Part shown: in pieces, positions 1 to 7,519 of the stretch
Layout of the letters: every line of letters starts with the position of its first letter
Numbering within the stretch: position 1 is the stretch's first letter
Source: JBFWQM01 sp050249455
Lineage (GTDB): Bacteria; Pseudomonadota; Alphaproteobacteria; MPNO01; VGEU01
DNA: 14,749 bases
Assembly: GCA_050249455.1 (NCBI GenBank)
Contig: JBFWQM010000136.1
Location: 1-14,749 of the forward strand
Reading direction: 5' to 3'
Made by a program: the position numbers and the translations under genes
Notes under the pieces: model-generated
Told to the model about the DNA's origin: nothing
Databases searched by the model: none
Seen by the model: the letters and a program-made list of their open reading frames with translations, nothing else

Positions 1-162
1 TACGTCAACATCAATCCGAACGAGAAGATCGACCCGCTGCGGGCCGAGTTCATCAAGTTCATCTATTCCAAGGAAGGTCAGCAGGTCGTGATCAAGGACG
101 GGTTCTTCCCGGTGACCGGCGCGATCGCGGGCGACGACCTGAAGATGATGAAGCTGATGTAG
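1..162 (+). CDS. pstS: Phosphate ABC transporter substrate-binding protein PstS (C-terminal end)
   Basis: This is the last 53 codons of a gene that begins before the window; frame 1 is open from base 1 to a TAG at 160-162. The residues YVNINPNEKIDPLRAEFIKF, followed by IYSKEGQQVVIKDGFFPV, resemble the C-terminal end of periplasmic phosphate-binding proteins of the PstS/SphX group, where the last helices read like 'F(I/L)xFxxSxEGQxxVxxxGFxPv'. PstS binds inorganic phosphate in the periplasm and delivers it to the PstC-PstA permease. Identification from this fragment alone would be moderate. The directly following pstC, pstA, pstB and phoU make it strong. The signal peptide, the phosphate-binding residues and the promoter with any PHO box lie upstream and cannot be seen. 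Confidence 0.88.
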   Translation, partial: YVNINPNEKIDPLRAEFIKFIYSKEGQQVVIKDGFFPVTGAIAGDDLKMMKLM

Positions 163-174
163 CGCGCGACGCGA

Positions 175-202
175 CGGCCGGCCCGCCGCGGCGGGCCGGC
201 CG
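175..202 (+). terminator. 28-bp perfect palindrome between pstS and pstC (putative attenuator hairpin)
   Basis: Bases 176-187 read GGCCGGCCCGCC and 190-201 are their exact reverse complement around a central GC. The outer pair 175/202 also matches, so 175-202 is a perfect 28-bp palindrome. It begins 12 nt after the pstS stop and is not followed by a T tract. In the transcript it would form a very stable GC hairpin. A partial terminator or 3'-end stabiliser here would let PstS be made in excess over the membrane subunits, as is known for binding-protein genes in ABC operons. That role is inferred. Confidence 0.6.
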
Positions 203-233
203 GATGCTTCCCCCGTCCGATCAAAAGAGCCCG

Positions 234-2870
234 ATGGCCACAGTCGTCGATCCGAACCGGCAAGCCCCCGACGCGCCGAAGACGTTGCGGCGGCAGCGCA
301 AGTTCGAGACCCGGCGCAGCGTCATCGTGACCGACCGCATCGCCGACTGGACGATCTCGGTCGGCGGCATCTTCGTCATCGTCGCCGTGTTCGGCATCAT
401 GGCGTTCCTGGCCGAGGTGGTGGTGCCGCTGTTCACCGGCGGCGGCGTGGTGGCCACCCGGGAGATCGGCCCGAAGCCGCTGAGCGGCCGCACGCTGATC
501 GACCGCGTCGATGAATACCGCACGATCTCCGTCGCCGTGGCCGACACCGGCAAGGTGACCGTCTTCCACATCGCGACCGGCGCCGAGATCGACGCGCCGG
601 ACTTCGATTTCGCGGGCCAGCGCGTCACCGCCTTCGCCCACACGCTCGACGGACGCGACCTCGCGTTCGGGATGGCCGACGGCACGGTGCGGTTCGGCAA
701 CCTGGCGATCGCGGCGGCGGTACTGCCGGCCGACCGGGTGCCGGCCGACGCGCGGCCGCTCGGCGCCGCCGACCGCACCGACGGCAAGGCGATCTATTCC
801 CCGGTCCCCGGCGGCCAGGTGCGCCGCCTGAGCGTCGAGATCGGGCTCAAGCCGCCGCAGCGGATCGCCGACGACGGCACGCCGATCCAGGCCATCGACC
901 TGCGCATCGGCGGCACCGTGGAGCGGCCGAGCCGGGCGTTCGTGACGGTGGACGCCAACGGAACGCCGCGGCTGAGCCGCACCGAATCGCGGGTCAACAT
1001 CCTGACCCGCCAGACGACCGAGACGGTGACGACCGCCACGCTGCCGACGACCCCGGACGGGTTCCAGGTCATGGCGACCGCACTGACCGGCCACGCCGAC
1101 CAGGTCTACCTGGCCGACCGCAGCGGTCGCGCGGTGCGCTATGACACGCGCGACTTCTCCAAGCCGGTGCTGGCGGAGACCGCCGCGCTGCTGCCCGCCG
1201 GGGTGCAGCTTTCCGCGTTCGGCTTCCTGATCGGCGAGCAGTCGATCGTCGCCACCGGGTCCGACGGCTCGGTCAACGTCTATTTCCGGCTGCAGCAGCC
1301 GGGCGCGCGCACCGCCGACGGCTACGCGATGGTCAGGGCCAAGACGCTCGAGCCGCATCCGGCGCCGGTCACCGCCTTCGCCGCCAGCGAGCGCGGCAAG
1401 ATGTTCGTCACGGCCGACGCGCAGGGCGGGGTGTGGCTGCGCCATTCCACCAGCGAGCAGACGCTGCTGAAGCTCGCGCCGTCCGCCGACCGGGTGCGCT
1501 ACCAGACGGTGGTGCTGTCGCCGCGCGAGGACGGCGTGCTGGCGATCGGCGAGAACGGCAAGGTCTATGCCTGGGACATCTCGGTGCCGCATCCGGAGAC
1601 GACGGCGCAGTCGATCTTCGGCAAGGTGTGGTACGAGGGCTACCCGGGCCCGAGCTACACTTGGCAGTCGTCGTCCGGCAACGACGCCTTCGAGCCCAAG
1701 CTGTCGCTGGTGCCGCTGATCTTCGGCACCATCAAGGCGACGATCTATTCCCTGCTGTTCGCCGTGCCAGTCGCGCTGCTGGCCGCGATCTACACGTCGG
1801 AGTTCCTGCACCACCGCGTGCGCGCCGTCATCAAGCCGGTGATGGAGATGATGGCGTCGCTGCCGTCGGTGGTGCTGGGCTTCATCGCCGCGCTGATCCT
1901 GGCGCCGTTCGTCGAGACCTGGATCGCGGCGGTGCTGCTGCTGTTCGTCGCCATACCGTTCGTTCTGCTGGCCGCCGCCCATGTCTGGCAGATGATCCCG
2001 GAGCGGACGTCGCTGCAGCTCGACGGCGTGCCCAAGTTCGTCTTCATGTTCGCGGCAATCGGTCTCGCCGGCTGGCTGGCGGTCGCGCTGGCCGGGCCGT
2101 TCGAGCGCGTCATCTTCGCCGGCGACCTGAAAGGATGGGCCAACGGCGACGTCGGCAGCGGCGCGCCGTTCCTCGCCCTGGTGCTGTTCCCGCTGGCCTA
2201 TGCCGCCGTCGCGATGGCCGGCACGGCGGTCTATGGCGAGCACTTCCAGGGCGCGCTGCGCCGGCTCGACCGGCTGCGCGCCGGCGGGCTCGCGCTCGGA
2301 CGCTGGGGGGCGAACCTCGTGCTTGCCGCGGTGCTCGCATGGCTGGTCGCGACCCTGCTCGCCGCCGTCGGCTACGACCCGCGCGGCGGCGTGGTCGATA
2401 CATATGTCCAGCGCAACACCCTGATCGTCGGCTTCGCGATGGGCTTTGCGGTGATCCCGTTGATCTACACGATCGCGGAGGACGCGCTGAACTCGGTGCC
2501 GGAGCACCTGCGCGCCGCCTCGCTCGCCTGCGGCGCGACGCCGTGGCAGACCGCGACGGCGGTGATCCTGCCGACCGCCGCGAGCGGCGTGTTCGCCGCC
2601 ATCATGATCGGCATGGGCCGCGCGGTCGGCGAGACGATGATCGTGGTGATGGCGGCCGGCAACACGCCGCTGCTGGACTGGAACGTCTTTAACGGCCTGC
2701 GCGCCCTGTCGGCCAACATCGCCGTCGAGCTGCCGGAGGCGGTTCGCGACTCCACCCTCTACCGCATGCTGTTCCTGGCGGCCCTGTCGCTGTTCGTGAT
2801 GACCTTCGTCATCAACACGGCGGCCGAGATCATCCGCCTGCGGTTCCGCAAGCGCGCGGCCCAGCTCTAG
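234..2870 (+). CDS. pstC: Phosphate ABC transporter permease PstC, long form with periplasmic propeller-like domain
   Basis: This is one of the two membrane subunits of the high-affinity phosphate importer. I chose ATG 234 (878 aa) because AAAGAG at 224-229 precedes it. The in-frame ATG at 204 sits on the edge of the palindrome and has no ribosome site. From 234, a first membrane helix lies near residues 40-62. About 400 residues of predicted periplasmic sequence follow, with WD40-like strands (near 131-155, 324-351, 377-404 and 423-450, the last ending YAWDIS). Residues 490-878 form the permease core, with several helices and the EAA-type loop SVPEHLRAASLACGATPWQT near 754-773, followed by AVILP and GRAVGETMIV. 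E. coli PstC is only about 320 aa; long versions are known in Pseudomonas and other Proteobacteria. An extra region with membrane helices (about 600-720) also splits the core. The pstC stop lies 3 nt before the first possible pstA start. Confidence 0.93.
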   Translation: MATVVDPNRQAPDAPKTLRRQRKFETRRSVIVTDRIADWTISVGGIFVIVAVFGIMAFLAEVVVPLFTGGGVVATREIGPKPLSGRTLIDRVDEYRTISVAVADTGKVTVFHIATGAEIDAPDFDFAGQRVTAFAHTLDGRDLAFGMADGTVRFGNLAIAAAVLPADRVPADARPLGAADRTDGKAIYSPVPGGQVRRLSVEIGLKPPQRIADDGTPIQAIDLRIGGTVERPSRAFVTVDANGTPRLSRTESRVNILTRQTTETVTTATLPTTPDGFQVMATALTGHADQVYLADRSGRAVRYDTRDFSKPVLAETAALLPAGVQLSAFGFLIGEQSIVATGSDGSVNVYFRLQQPGARTADGYAMVRAKTLEPHPAPVTAFAASERGKMFVTADAQGGVWLRHSTSEQTLLKLAPSADRVRYQTVVLSPREDGVLAIGENGKVYAWDISVPHPETTAQSIFGKVWYEGYPGPSYTWQSSSGNDAFEPKLSLVPLIFGTIKATIYSLLFAVPVALLAAIYTSEFLHHRVRAVIKPVMEMMASLPSVVLGFIAALILAPFVETWIAAVLLLFVAIPFVLLAAAHVWQMIPERTSLQLDGVPKFVFMFAAIGLAGWLAVALAGPFERVIFAGDLKGWANGDVGSGAPFLALVLFPLAYAAVAMAGTAVYGEHFQGALRRLDRLRAGGLALGRWGANLVLAAVLAWLVATLLAAVGYDPRGGVVDTYVQRNTLIVGFAMGFAVIPLIYTIAEDALNSVPEHLRAASLACGATPWQTATAVILPTAASGVFAAIMIGMGRAVGETMIVVMAAGNTPLLDWNVFNGLRALSANIAVELPEAVRDSTLYRMLFLAALSLFVMTFVINTAAEIIRLRFRKRAAQL

Positions 2871-2873
2871 GGA

Positions 2874-4622
2874 ATGGACGACAGGATGCCCACCAGCATC
2901 GCCTTGGCCGAGGAGCGCACCGCCCGGCGCGCCGCCGCGCGGGTGCGCGGCACCGCGTTGACGGCGCGCGGCGAGCCGTTCCTCTGGGCGCTGGGCGGCG
3001 GGCTCGCCTTCGGCGTCCTGATGATCGTCGGCTTCCTGCTGCTGGTGTTCTGGAACGGCCTGGCCACGTTCTGGCCGAAGCCGATCGAGGTCGTGACCCT
3101 GCACTCGGGCGAGCGGATCGCCGGCGAGCCGGCGCGCGCCGAGACCTTCCGTCCCCCGGCCAATGCCCTGGCGGCGATGCCCGCGCCGGCGCGCGCCGCG
3201 ATCGCCGCGGCCGAGGGATTTGCCGACCGCACGCTCTACCGCATCGGCAACTACGACCTATACGGCGACGACTTCCGCTGGGTGGCGGACTACGAGGCGG
3301 CCCGGCGCGACCGCCCGGCGCAGATGTTCTTCATCGAGCGGCTGGAATGGGGACCGTTCATCGGCACCATCAAGTCGCTGGAAGCCGGCGGCCGGACCTG
3401 GCAGTCCGGATCGATCCCCGCCGCCGAGCTTGCCGGCGCGCACCGTCGCGCCCGCGAGCGTTGGGCCGAGATCCGCCGCATCGAGCGCGGCGAGATCGGC
3501 GCGGTGAACCACACGCTGGAGCAGGAAAGGCTGAAGCTGCGGCGGGTCGCGCTCGACTCGGGCGACCAGTCCCCCGAGTACCGCGCCGCGGCAGCCCGTT
3601 TCGAGCGCCTGTCGGTCGAGCTGAAGGCGCGGCACGAGGCGTTGGGCGCGCAGGCCGCCGCGCTGCGCGCCGAAGATTCGAAGGACCGCGTCGTCCTGGC
3701 CGACATCGGCGGCAAGGAGAAGGCGCAGCCGTTGTCGTCGCTGGTCCGTTTCTATGCCGCCAACGACCTGTCGTTCGCCGACAAGCTGGGCGTCTATTTC
3801 GGCCGCTGGGCCGAGTTCCTGACCACCGAGCCGCGCGAGGCCAACACCGAGGGCGGCGTGCTGCCGGCGATCTTCGGCACCTTCGCGATGACCCTGCTGC
3901 TGGTCATCGCGGTGGCCCCGTTCGGCATCATCACCGCGCTGTACCTGCGCGAGTACGCCAAGCAAGGGCGGCTGGTGTCGATCGTGCGCATCTCGGTCAA
4001 CAACCTGGCCGGCGTGCCGTCGATCGTCTACGGCGTGTTCGGGCTGGGCTTCTTCGCCTACATCGTCGGCGGCACCATAGACCAGGTGTTCTTCCCCGAG
4101 CGGCTGCCGTCGCCGACCTTCGGCACCGGCGGGCTGTTGTGGGCGTCGCTGACGCTCGCGCTGCTGACCGTGCCGGTGGTGATCGTCGCGACCGAGGAGG
4201 CGCTGGCCGCCGTGCCGCGCTCGATGCGCGAAGGCTCGCTCGCCTGCGGCGCCTCCAAATGGCAGACCATCCGCAACATCGTGCTGCCGCGCGCGATGCC
4301 CGGCATCATGACCGGACTGATCCTGGCCATGGCGCGCGGCGCCGGCGAGGTGGCGCCGCTGATGCTGGTCGGCGTCGTCAAGCTGGCGCCGGAGCTGCCG
4401 ATCGACGGGTATTTCCCGTTCATCCACCTCGAGCGCAGCTTCATGCACCTCGGGTTCCACATCTACGACGTCGGCTTCCAGTCGCGCAACTCGGAAGCCG
4501 GCAAGCCGATGGTGTTCGTCACCACGATGCTTCTCATCGCGCTGATCGCGCTGATGAACCTGTGGGCGATCGTCGTCCGCAACCGGCTGAAGCGCAAGTT
4601 CTCGATCGGCAGCAACCTGTAG
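2874..4622 (+). CDS. pstA: Phosphate ABC transporter permease PstA, long form with coiled-coil insert
   Basis: This is the second membrane subunit of the phosphate importer and partner of PstC. The protein has 582 aa, against about 300 in E. coli. A membrane helix at about 36-62 is followed by a predicted periplasmic region of roughly 260 residues. Its centre (about 185-270) is rich in Arg, Glu, Ala and Leu and looks like a coiled coil. This layout fits the N-terminal extension found in long PstA proteins. The permease core runs from about 328 to 570: GTFAMTLLLVIAVAPFG, NNLAGVPSIVYGVFGLGFF, an EAA loop AVPRSMREGSLACGASKWQT (446-465), and ARGAGEVAPLMLVGVV. The tail RNRLKRKFSIGSNL is basic and cytoplasmic. 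The start is uncertain: ATG 2874 and ATG 2886 are in frame, and neither has a well-spaced ribosome site. The short 3-nt gap suggests coupling to pstC. Confidence 0.93.
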   Translation: MDDRMPTSIALAEERTARRAAARVRGTALTARGEPFLWALGGGLAFGVLMIVGFLLLVFWNGLATFWPKPIEVVTLHSGERIAGEPARAETFRPPANALAAMPAPARAAIAAAEGFADRTLYRIGNYDLYGDDFRWVADYEAARRDRPAQMFFIERLEWGPFIGTIKSLEAGGRTWQSGSIPAAELAGAHRRARERWAEIRRIERGEIGAVNHTLEQERLKLRRVALDSGDQSPEYRAAAARFERLSVELKARHEALGAQAAALRAEDSKDRVVLADIGGKEKAQPLSSLVRFYAANDLSFADKLGVYFGRWAEFLTTEPREANTEGGVLPAIFGTFAMTLLLVIAVAPFGIITALYLREYAKQGRLVSIVRISVNNLAGVPSIVYGVFGLGFFAYIVGGTIDQVFFPERLPSPTFGTGGLLWASLTLALLTVPVVIVATEEALAAVPRSMREGSLACGASKWQTIRNIVLPRAMPGIMTGLILAMARGAGEVAPLMLVGVVKLAPELPIDGYFPFIHLERSFMHLGFHIYDVGFQSRNSEAGKPMVFVTTMLLIALIALMNLWAIVVRNRLKRKFSIGSNL

Positions 4623-4630
4623 GGTCGACG

Positions 4631-5452
4631 ATGCCGCCTGACACGCTATCGAGCACCCTCGGCGGGCCGACCGCCTACCACGTCCGCAAGGGCCCGGACG
4701 GCCCGCTGATCGGCATCGCCGGGTTCAACCTGTGGTACGGGGCGAGCCAGGCGCTGTACGACATCAACCTCGAGTTCGAGGCCGGGCTCGTCACCGCGCT
4801 GATCGGCCCGTCGGGTTGCGGCAAGTCGACGCTGCTGCGCTGCCTGAACCGGATGAACGACCTGATCGACGGGCTGACCACCCAGGGCCGCATCACCCTG
4901 GACCGCGCCGACATCTATGGCCCCAAGGTCGACGTCATCGCGTTGCGCAAGCGCATGGGCATGGTGTTCCAGAAGCCCAACCCGTTCCCGATGTCGATCT
5001 TCGACAACGTGGTCTATCCCCTGCGGGTGGACGGCATCACCAACCGCGCCGACCTGGCCGAAGCCTGCGAGAAGGCGCTGCGCGGCGCCGCCCTGTGGGA
5101 CGAGGCCAAGGACCGGCTCAAGGACAGCGCGCTCGGGCTTTCGGGCGGGCAGCAGCAGCGCCTGTGCATCGCGCGCGCCATCTGCGCCGAGCCGGAGGTC
5201 CTGCTGATGGACGAACCCTGCTCGGCGCTGGACCCGATCGCCACCTCGAAGATCGAGGAGCTGATCGACGAGCTGCGCGGTCAATTCACTATCGTAATTG
5301 TGACACATAATATGCAGCAAGCCGCACGGGTGTCACAAAACACCGCCTTCATGCTGCTGGGACGGCTGATCGAGTACGGCGACACCGAGGAGGTGTTCAC
5401 CGCGCCGCAGATGTCGCAGACCCAGGACTACGTGACCGGCCGGTTCGGCTGA
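4631..5452 (+). CDS. pstB: Phosphate ABC transporter ATP-binding protein PstB
   Basis: This is the cytoplasmic ATPase that powers phosphate import. The protein has 273 aa, close to the family length of about 260-280. ATG 4631 is chosen because AGGG at 4621-4624 precedes it by 6 nt and it lies just after the pstA stop. All ABC motifs are present: Walker A GPSGCGKST (59-67), the Q-loop in VFQKPNPFPMSIFDNV, signature LSGGQQQR (from 170), Walker B LLMDEPCSALDP with catalytic Glu195, and the switch His226 in IVTHNMQQAARVS. The KPNPFPMSI and CSALDPIAT segments are typical of PstB rather than other importers. The reading frame also stays open upstream inside pstA, but that stretch encodes no PstB sequence. 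Codons for residues about 217-238 are unusually A/T-rich for this region. Confidence 0.97.
   Translation: MPPDTLSSTLGGPTAYHVRKGPDGPLIGIAGFNLWYGASQALYDINLEFEAGLVTALIGPSGCGKSTLLRCLNRMNDLIDGLTTQGRITLDRADIYGPKVDVIALRKRMGMVFQKPNPFPMSIFDNVVYPLRVDGITNRADLAEACEKALRGAALWDEAKDRLKDSALGLSGGQQQRLCIARAICAEPEVLLMDEPCSALDPIATSKIEELIDELRGQFTIVIVTHNMQQAARVSQNTAFMLLGRLIEYGDTEEVFTAPQMSQTQDYVTGRFG
5298..5338. repeat. 9-bp inverted repeat in an A/T-rich patch inside pstB
   Basis: TTGTGACAC at 5298-5306 is matched exactly by GTGTCACAA at 5330-5338, with 23 bases between. The repeat lies in coding sequence for VTHNMQQAARVSQ. Twelve of 22 consecutive codons here (5279-5344) end in A or T, unlike the flanks. Each arm contains TGTCA, the core of PhoB half-sites, and 5330-5340 resembles one PHO half-site plus its A-rich spacer. 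The arms are inverted rather than the usual direct repeats. A weak sigma70-like pair (TTCACT at 5285, TAATAT at 5308, 17 nt apart) overlaps. Function is unknown; an internal promoter or operator for phoU-phoB is one possibility. Confidence 0.4.
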
Positions 5453-5460
5453 ACCGGCCG
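5437..5460 (+). terminator. Hairpin covering the pstB stop codon
   Basis: The 10-base arm at 5437-5446 (CGGCCGGTTC) pairs perfectly with 5451-5460 across a four-base GGCT loop. The pstB stop codon (5450-5452) lies in the loop and right arm. No T tract follows, and the phoU ribosome site begins only 8 nt later. Attenuation or protection of the upstream mRNA is therefore more likely than full termination. Confidence 0.5.
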
Positions 5461-5481
5461 CCAGACGAAGGAGGCCCCGCC

Positions 5482-6207
5482 ATGACCACCCACATCGTCA
5501 AGGCGTATGACGATGAGCTGACCCGCCTGCACAACACGCTGGTGCAGATGGGCGGGCTCGCCGAGAGCCAGCTCGACCACGCGATCAAGGCGATAATCCG
5601 GCGCGACCCGGCGCTCGCCGCCACGATCATCCGCGAGGACGCCAAGGTCGATCGCCTCGACCACGAAGTCGATACGATGACCACCAAGCTGCTGGCGCTG
5701 CGCCAGCCGATGGCGGAGGACCTGCGCACCATCATCGGCGCGGTCAAGATCTCGGTCGACCTGGAGCGCATCGCCGACTACGCGGCCAACATCGCCAAGC
5801 GCGCGATCACCCTGACCCAGTCGCCGCCGGTCAAGCCGGTGTTCGCCATCCCGCGCATGGCCCGGCTGGTGCAGAACATGATCAAGGACGTGCTGGACGC
5901 GCTGATCGCCCGCGACATCGAGAAGGCGATGACGGTGTGGAACGCCGACGAGGAAGTCGACGAGATGTACACCAGCCTGTTCCGCGAGCTCCTGACCTAC
6001 ATGATCGAGGATCCACGCTCGATCACCTCGTGCACGCATTTGCTGTTCGTGGCCAAGAACCTGGAGCGGATCGGCGACCATACGACCAACATCGCCGAGA
6101 CCATCTACTTCATGGTGTCCGGCAAGCGGCTCCTGGAGGAGCGCCCGCGCGGGCCGAGCACGGAAGAGTTCGACTTGAGCGACCTCGCGCAGAATATCGC
6201 GGATTAA
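5482..6207 (+). CDS. phoU: Phosphate signalling regulator PhoU
   Basis: PhoU links the Pst transporter to the PhoR/PhoB two-component system and holds the Pho response off when phosphate is plentiful. The protein has 241 aa, the usual length. It shows the expected two repeats of a three-helix PhoU domain, at about 15-110 and 120-215. Each ends with the metal-binding-type motif E-R-I-x-D: LERIADYAANIAKR around Glu95/Asp99, and LERIGDHTTNIAE around Glu195/Asp199. ATG 5482 has a perfect AAGGAGG ribosome site at 5468-5474, the strongest in the operon. There is no membrane segment, so it is cytoplasmic and presumably bound to PstB or PhoR. The stop TAA lies 2 nt before the phoB start. Confidence 0.97.
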   Translation: MTTHIVKAYDDELTRLHNTLVQMGGLAESQLDHAIKAIIRRDPALAATIIREDAKVDRLDHEVDTMTTKLLALRQPMAEDLRTIIGAVKISVDLERIADYAANIAKRAITLTQSPPVKPVFAIPRMARLVQNMIKDVLDALIARDIEKAMTVWNADEEVDEMYTSLFRELLTYMIEDPRSITSCTHLLFVAKNLERIGDHTTNIAETIYFMVSGKRLLEERPRGPSTEEFDLSDLAQNIAD

Positions 6208-6209
6208 CA

Positions 6210-6905
6210 ATGAAACCGGCGATCCTGATCGTTGAGGACGAAGCGGCGATCGTCACGCTGCTTCGCTACAACCTCGAGAAGGAAGGCTTCGAGGTCATCG
6301 ACGCCAAGGACGGCGAAGAAGGCTTGATGATCCTGTCCGAGCGCCAGGTGGACCTGGTGCTGCTGGACTGGATGCTGCCCTATCTCTCGGGCATCGAGGT
6401 GTGCCGGCAGATCCGCCGGCGCCCGGAGACGCGGACCCTGCCGATCATCATGCTGACCGCGCGCGGCGAGGAGGGCGACCGCGTGCGCGGCCTCAATGCC
6501 GGCGCCGACGACTACGTGGCGAAGCCGTTCTCGCCGGCCGAGATCGTGGCGCGCATCCGCGCCGTCCTGCGCCGCACCCGCCCGGCGATGTCGGAGGAGC
6601 TGCTGCGCGTCGGCGACATCGAGATGGACCTCGCCGCCTACAAGGTGCGCCGCGGCCATCGCGCGATCGCGCTGGGCCCGACCGAGTTCCGGCTGCTGCG
6701 CTTCTTCATGGAGCACCCGGGCCGGGTGTTCTCGCGCGACCAGCTGATCAACGCGGTGTGGGGCCACGACGCCTATGTGGACGAACGCACGGTAGACGTC
6801 CATATCCGCCGCCTGCGCAAGGCGCTGAACGCCGACGGCGACGACGACCTGATCCGCACCGTGCGCGCCGCCGGCTATGCGCTGGAGACGTCGAACGCGG
6901 CGTGA
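6210..6905 (+). CDS. phoB: Phosphate regulon response regulator PhoB
   Basis: This is an OmpR/PhoB-family response regulator that, when phosphorylated, binds PHO boxes and activates phosphate-starvation genes. It has 231 aa. The receiver domain (about 1-120) has the acidic pocket Glu9/Asp10, the phospho-acceptor Asp53 in LVLLDWMLP, the switch Thr83 and Lys105 in YVAKPF. The C-terminal winged helix (about 130-228) contains LGPTEFRLLRFFMEHPGRVF, VDERTVDVHIRRLRKAL and the end motif IRTVRAAGYAL. The position after phoU, the spacing of 2 nt and DWMLP-type motifs favour PhoB over other family members. No clear ribosome site precedes ATG 6210, so translation may depend on coupling to phoU. The cognate kinase gene phoR is not in the window. 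Confidence 0.95.
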   Translation: MKPAILIVEDEAAIVTLLRYNLEKEGFEVIDAKDGEEGLMILSERQVDLVLLDWMLPYLSGIEVCRQIRRRPETRTLPIIMLTARGEEGDRVRGLNAGADDYVAKPFSPAEIVARIRAVLRRTRPAMSEELLRVGDIEMDLAAYKVRRGHRAIALGPTEFRLLRFFMEHPGRVFSRDQLINAVWGHDAYVDERTVDVHIRRLRKALNADGDDDLIRTVRAAGYALETSNAA

Positions 6906-6912
6906 CCGGCCG

Positions 6913-7515
6913 TCAGGCCGCGCGGCGGCCGAACGTCGCCACCCGATAGGCGTAGCCGGCGACGCAAAGACCCGCCACCGCGACCGCGGCCCGGTCGACC
7001 CACCGCGCCGCCGTGCCGTATTGCTCGCCCAGCACGTAGCCGGCGATGGCCAGCGCCGAGGTCCACGCCGCGGTCCCCAGCGCCGTCCATGCGGCGAACC
7101 GCGCCGCCGGCATCGCCGCGATCCCGGCCGGCACGGAGATGAACGTGCGGACCCCCGGCACCACCCGGCCGACCAGGACCGCCGCGCCGCCGTGGCGGTC
7201 GAACCAGGCACAGGCGCGGTCGATCTCCTCCGGCGTCACCGTCAGCAGCCGGCCGTGGCGCGCCGCCCAGCGCTTGAGGCGGGCACTGCCGACCCACCAG
7301 CCGACGCCGTACCAGAATGCCGCCCCCAGCAGCGAGCCCGCCGTGCCGGCGGCGATGGCGAGATAAAGGTTCAGCTCGCCGCGCGCCGCGGCATAGCCCG
7401 CCATCGGCATAATGAGCTCCGACGGGATCGGCGGGAACAGGTTCTCGGCCAGCATCAAGAGCGCGATGCCGGCGTAGCCCGACTCGCCGACGAACGCCGC
7501 GATGCGGTCCAGCAC
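6913..7515 (-). CDS. DedA family inner-membrane protein (VTT/SNARE-associated domain)
   Basis: This is a 200-aa integral membrane protein of the DedA family, members of which have been tied to undecaprenyl-phosphate or phospholipid flipping and to membrane homeostasis. From the GTG at 7515, the family signature ENLFPPIPSE appears at 24-33. A small-residue helix GTAGSLLGAAFWYGVGWWVG follows. Then comes the re-entrant motif GRVVPGVRTFISVPAGIAAMP (117-135), with the conserved Arg and Pro. Hydrophobic helices continue to about residue 190, and the basic end is GRRAA. The frame is open well upstream, but that part is low-complexity shadow of the neighbouring nuclease gene. GTG 7515 comes 4 nt after that gene's stop, which suggests translational coupling, though the ribosome site is weak. 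The actual substrate cannot be told from sequence. Confidence 0.88.
   Translation of the reverse strand: MLDRIAAFVGESGYAGIALLMLAENLFPPIPSELIMPMAGYAAARGELNLYLAIAAGTAGSLLGAAFWYGVGWWVGSARLKRWAARHGRLLTVTPEEIDRACAWFDRHGGAAVLVGRVVPGVRTFISVPAGIAAMPAARFAAWTALGTAAWTSALAIAGYVLGEQYGTAARWVDRAAVAVAGLCVAGYAYRVATFGRRAA
6916..6930. terminator. Possible bidirectional terminator between convergent phoB and dedA
   Basis: GGCCGC at 6916-6921 pairs with GCGGCC at 6925-6930 around a three-base loop, 10 nt after the phoB stop. It overlaps the last codons of the opposing DedA gene. There is no T tract on either side, so this is only a candidate. Confidence 0.3.
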
Positions 7516-7519
7516 GACG

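Noticed and set aside
78..3104. Very long open frame on the minus strand opposite pstS-pstC-pstA (about 1000 codons)
   Set aside because: Its product is Arg/His/Gln/Asp-rich low-complexity sequence with no domain. It arises because stop codons are rare opposite GC-rich codons, and the plus-strand genes have clear family motifs.
3347..4630. Upstream extension of pstB through pstA
   Set aside because: The frame is open, but residues before ATG 4631 are low-complexity shadow of pstA. PstB proteins begin near the chosen start, and a ribosome site is present.
5330..5347. Full PHO box inside pstB
   Set aside because: Only the first half-site and A-rich spacer resemble the consensus. The second half does not, and the TGTCA cores are inverted rather than direct repeats.
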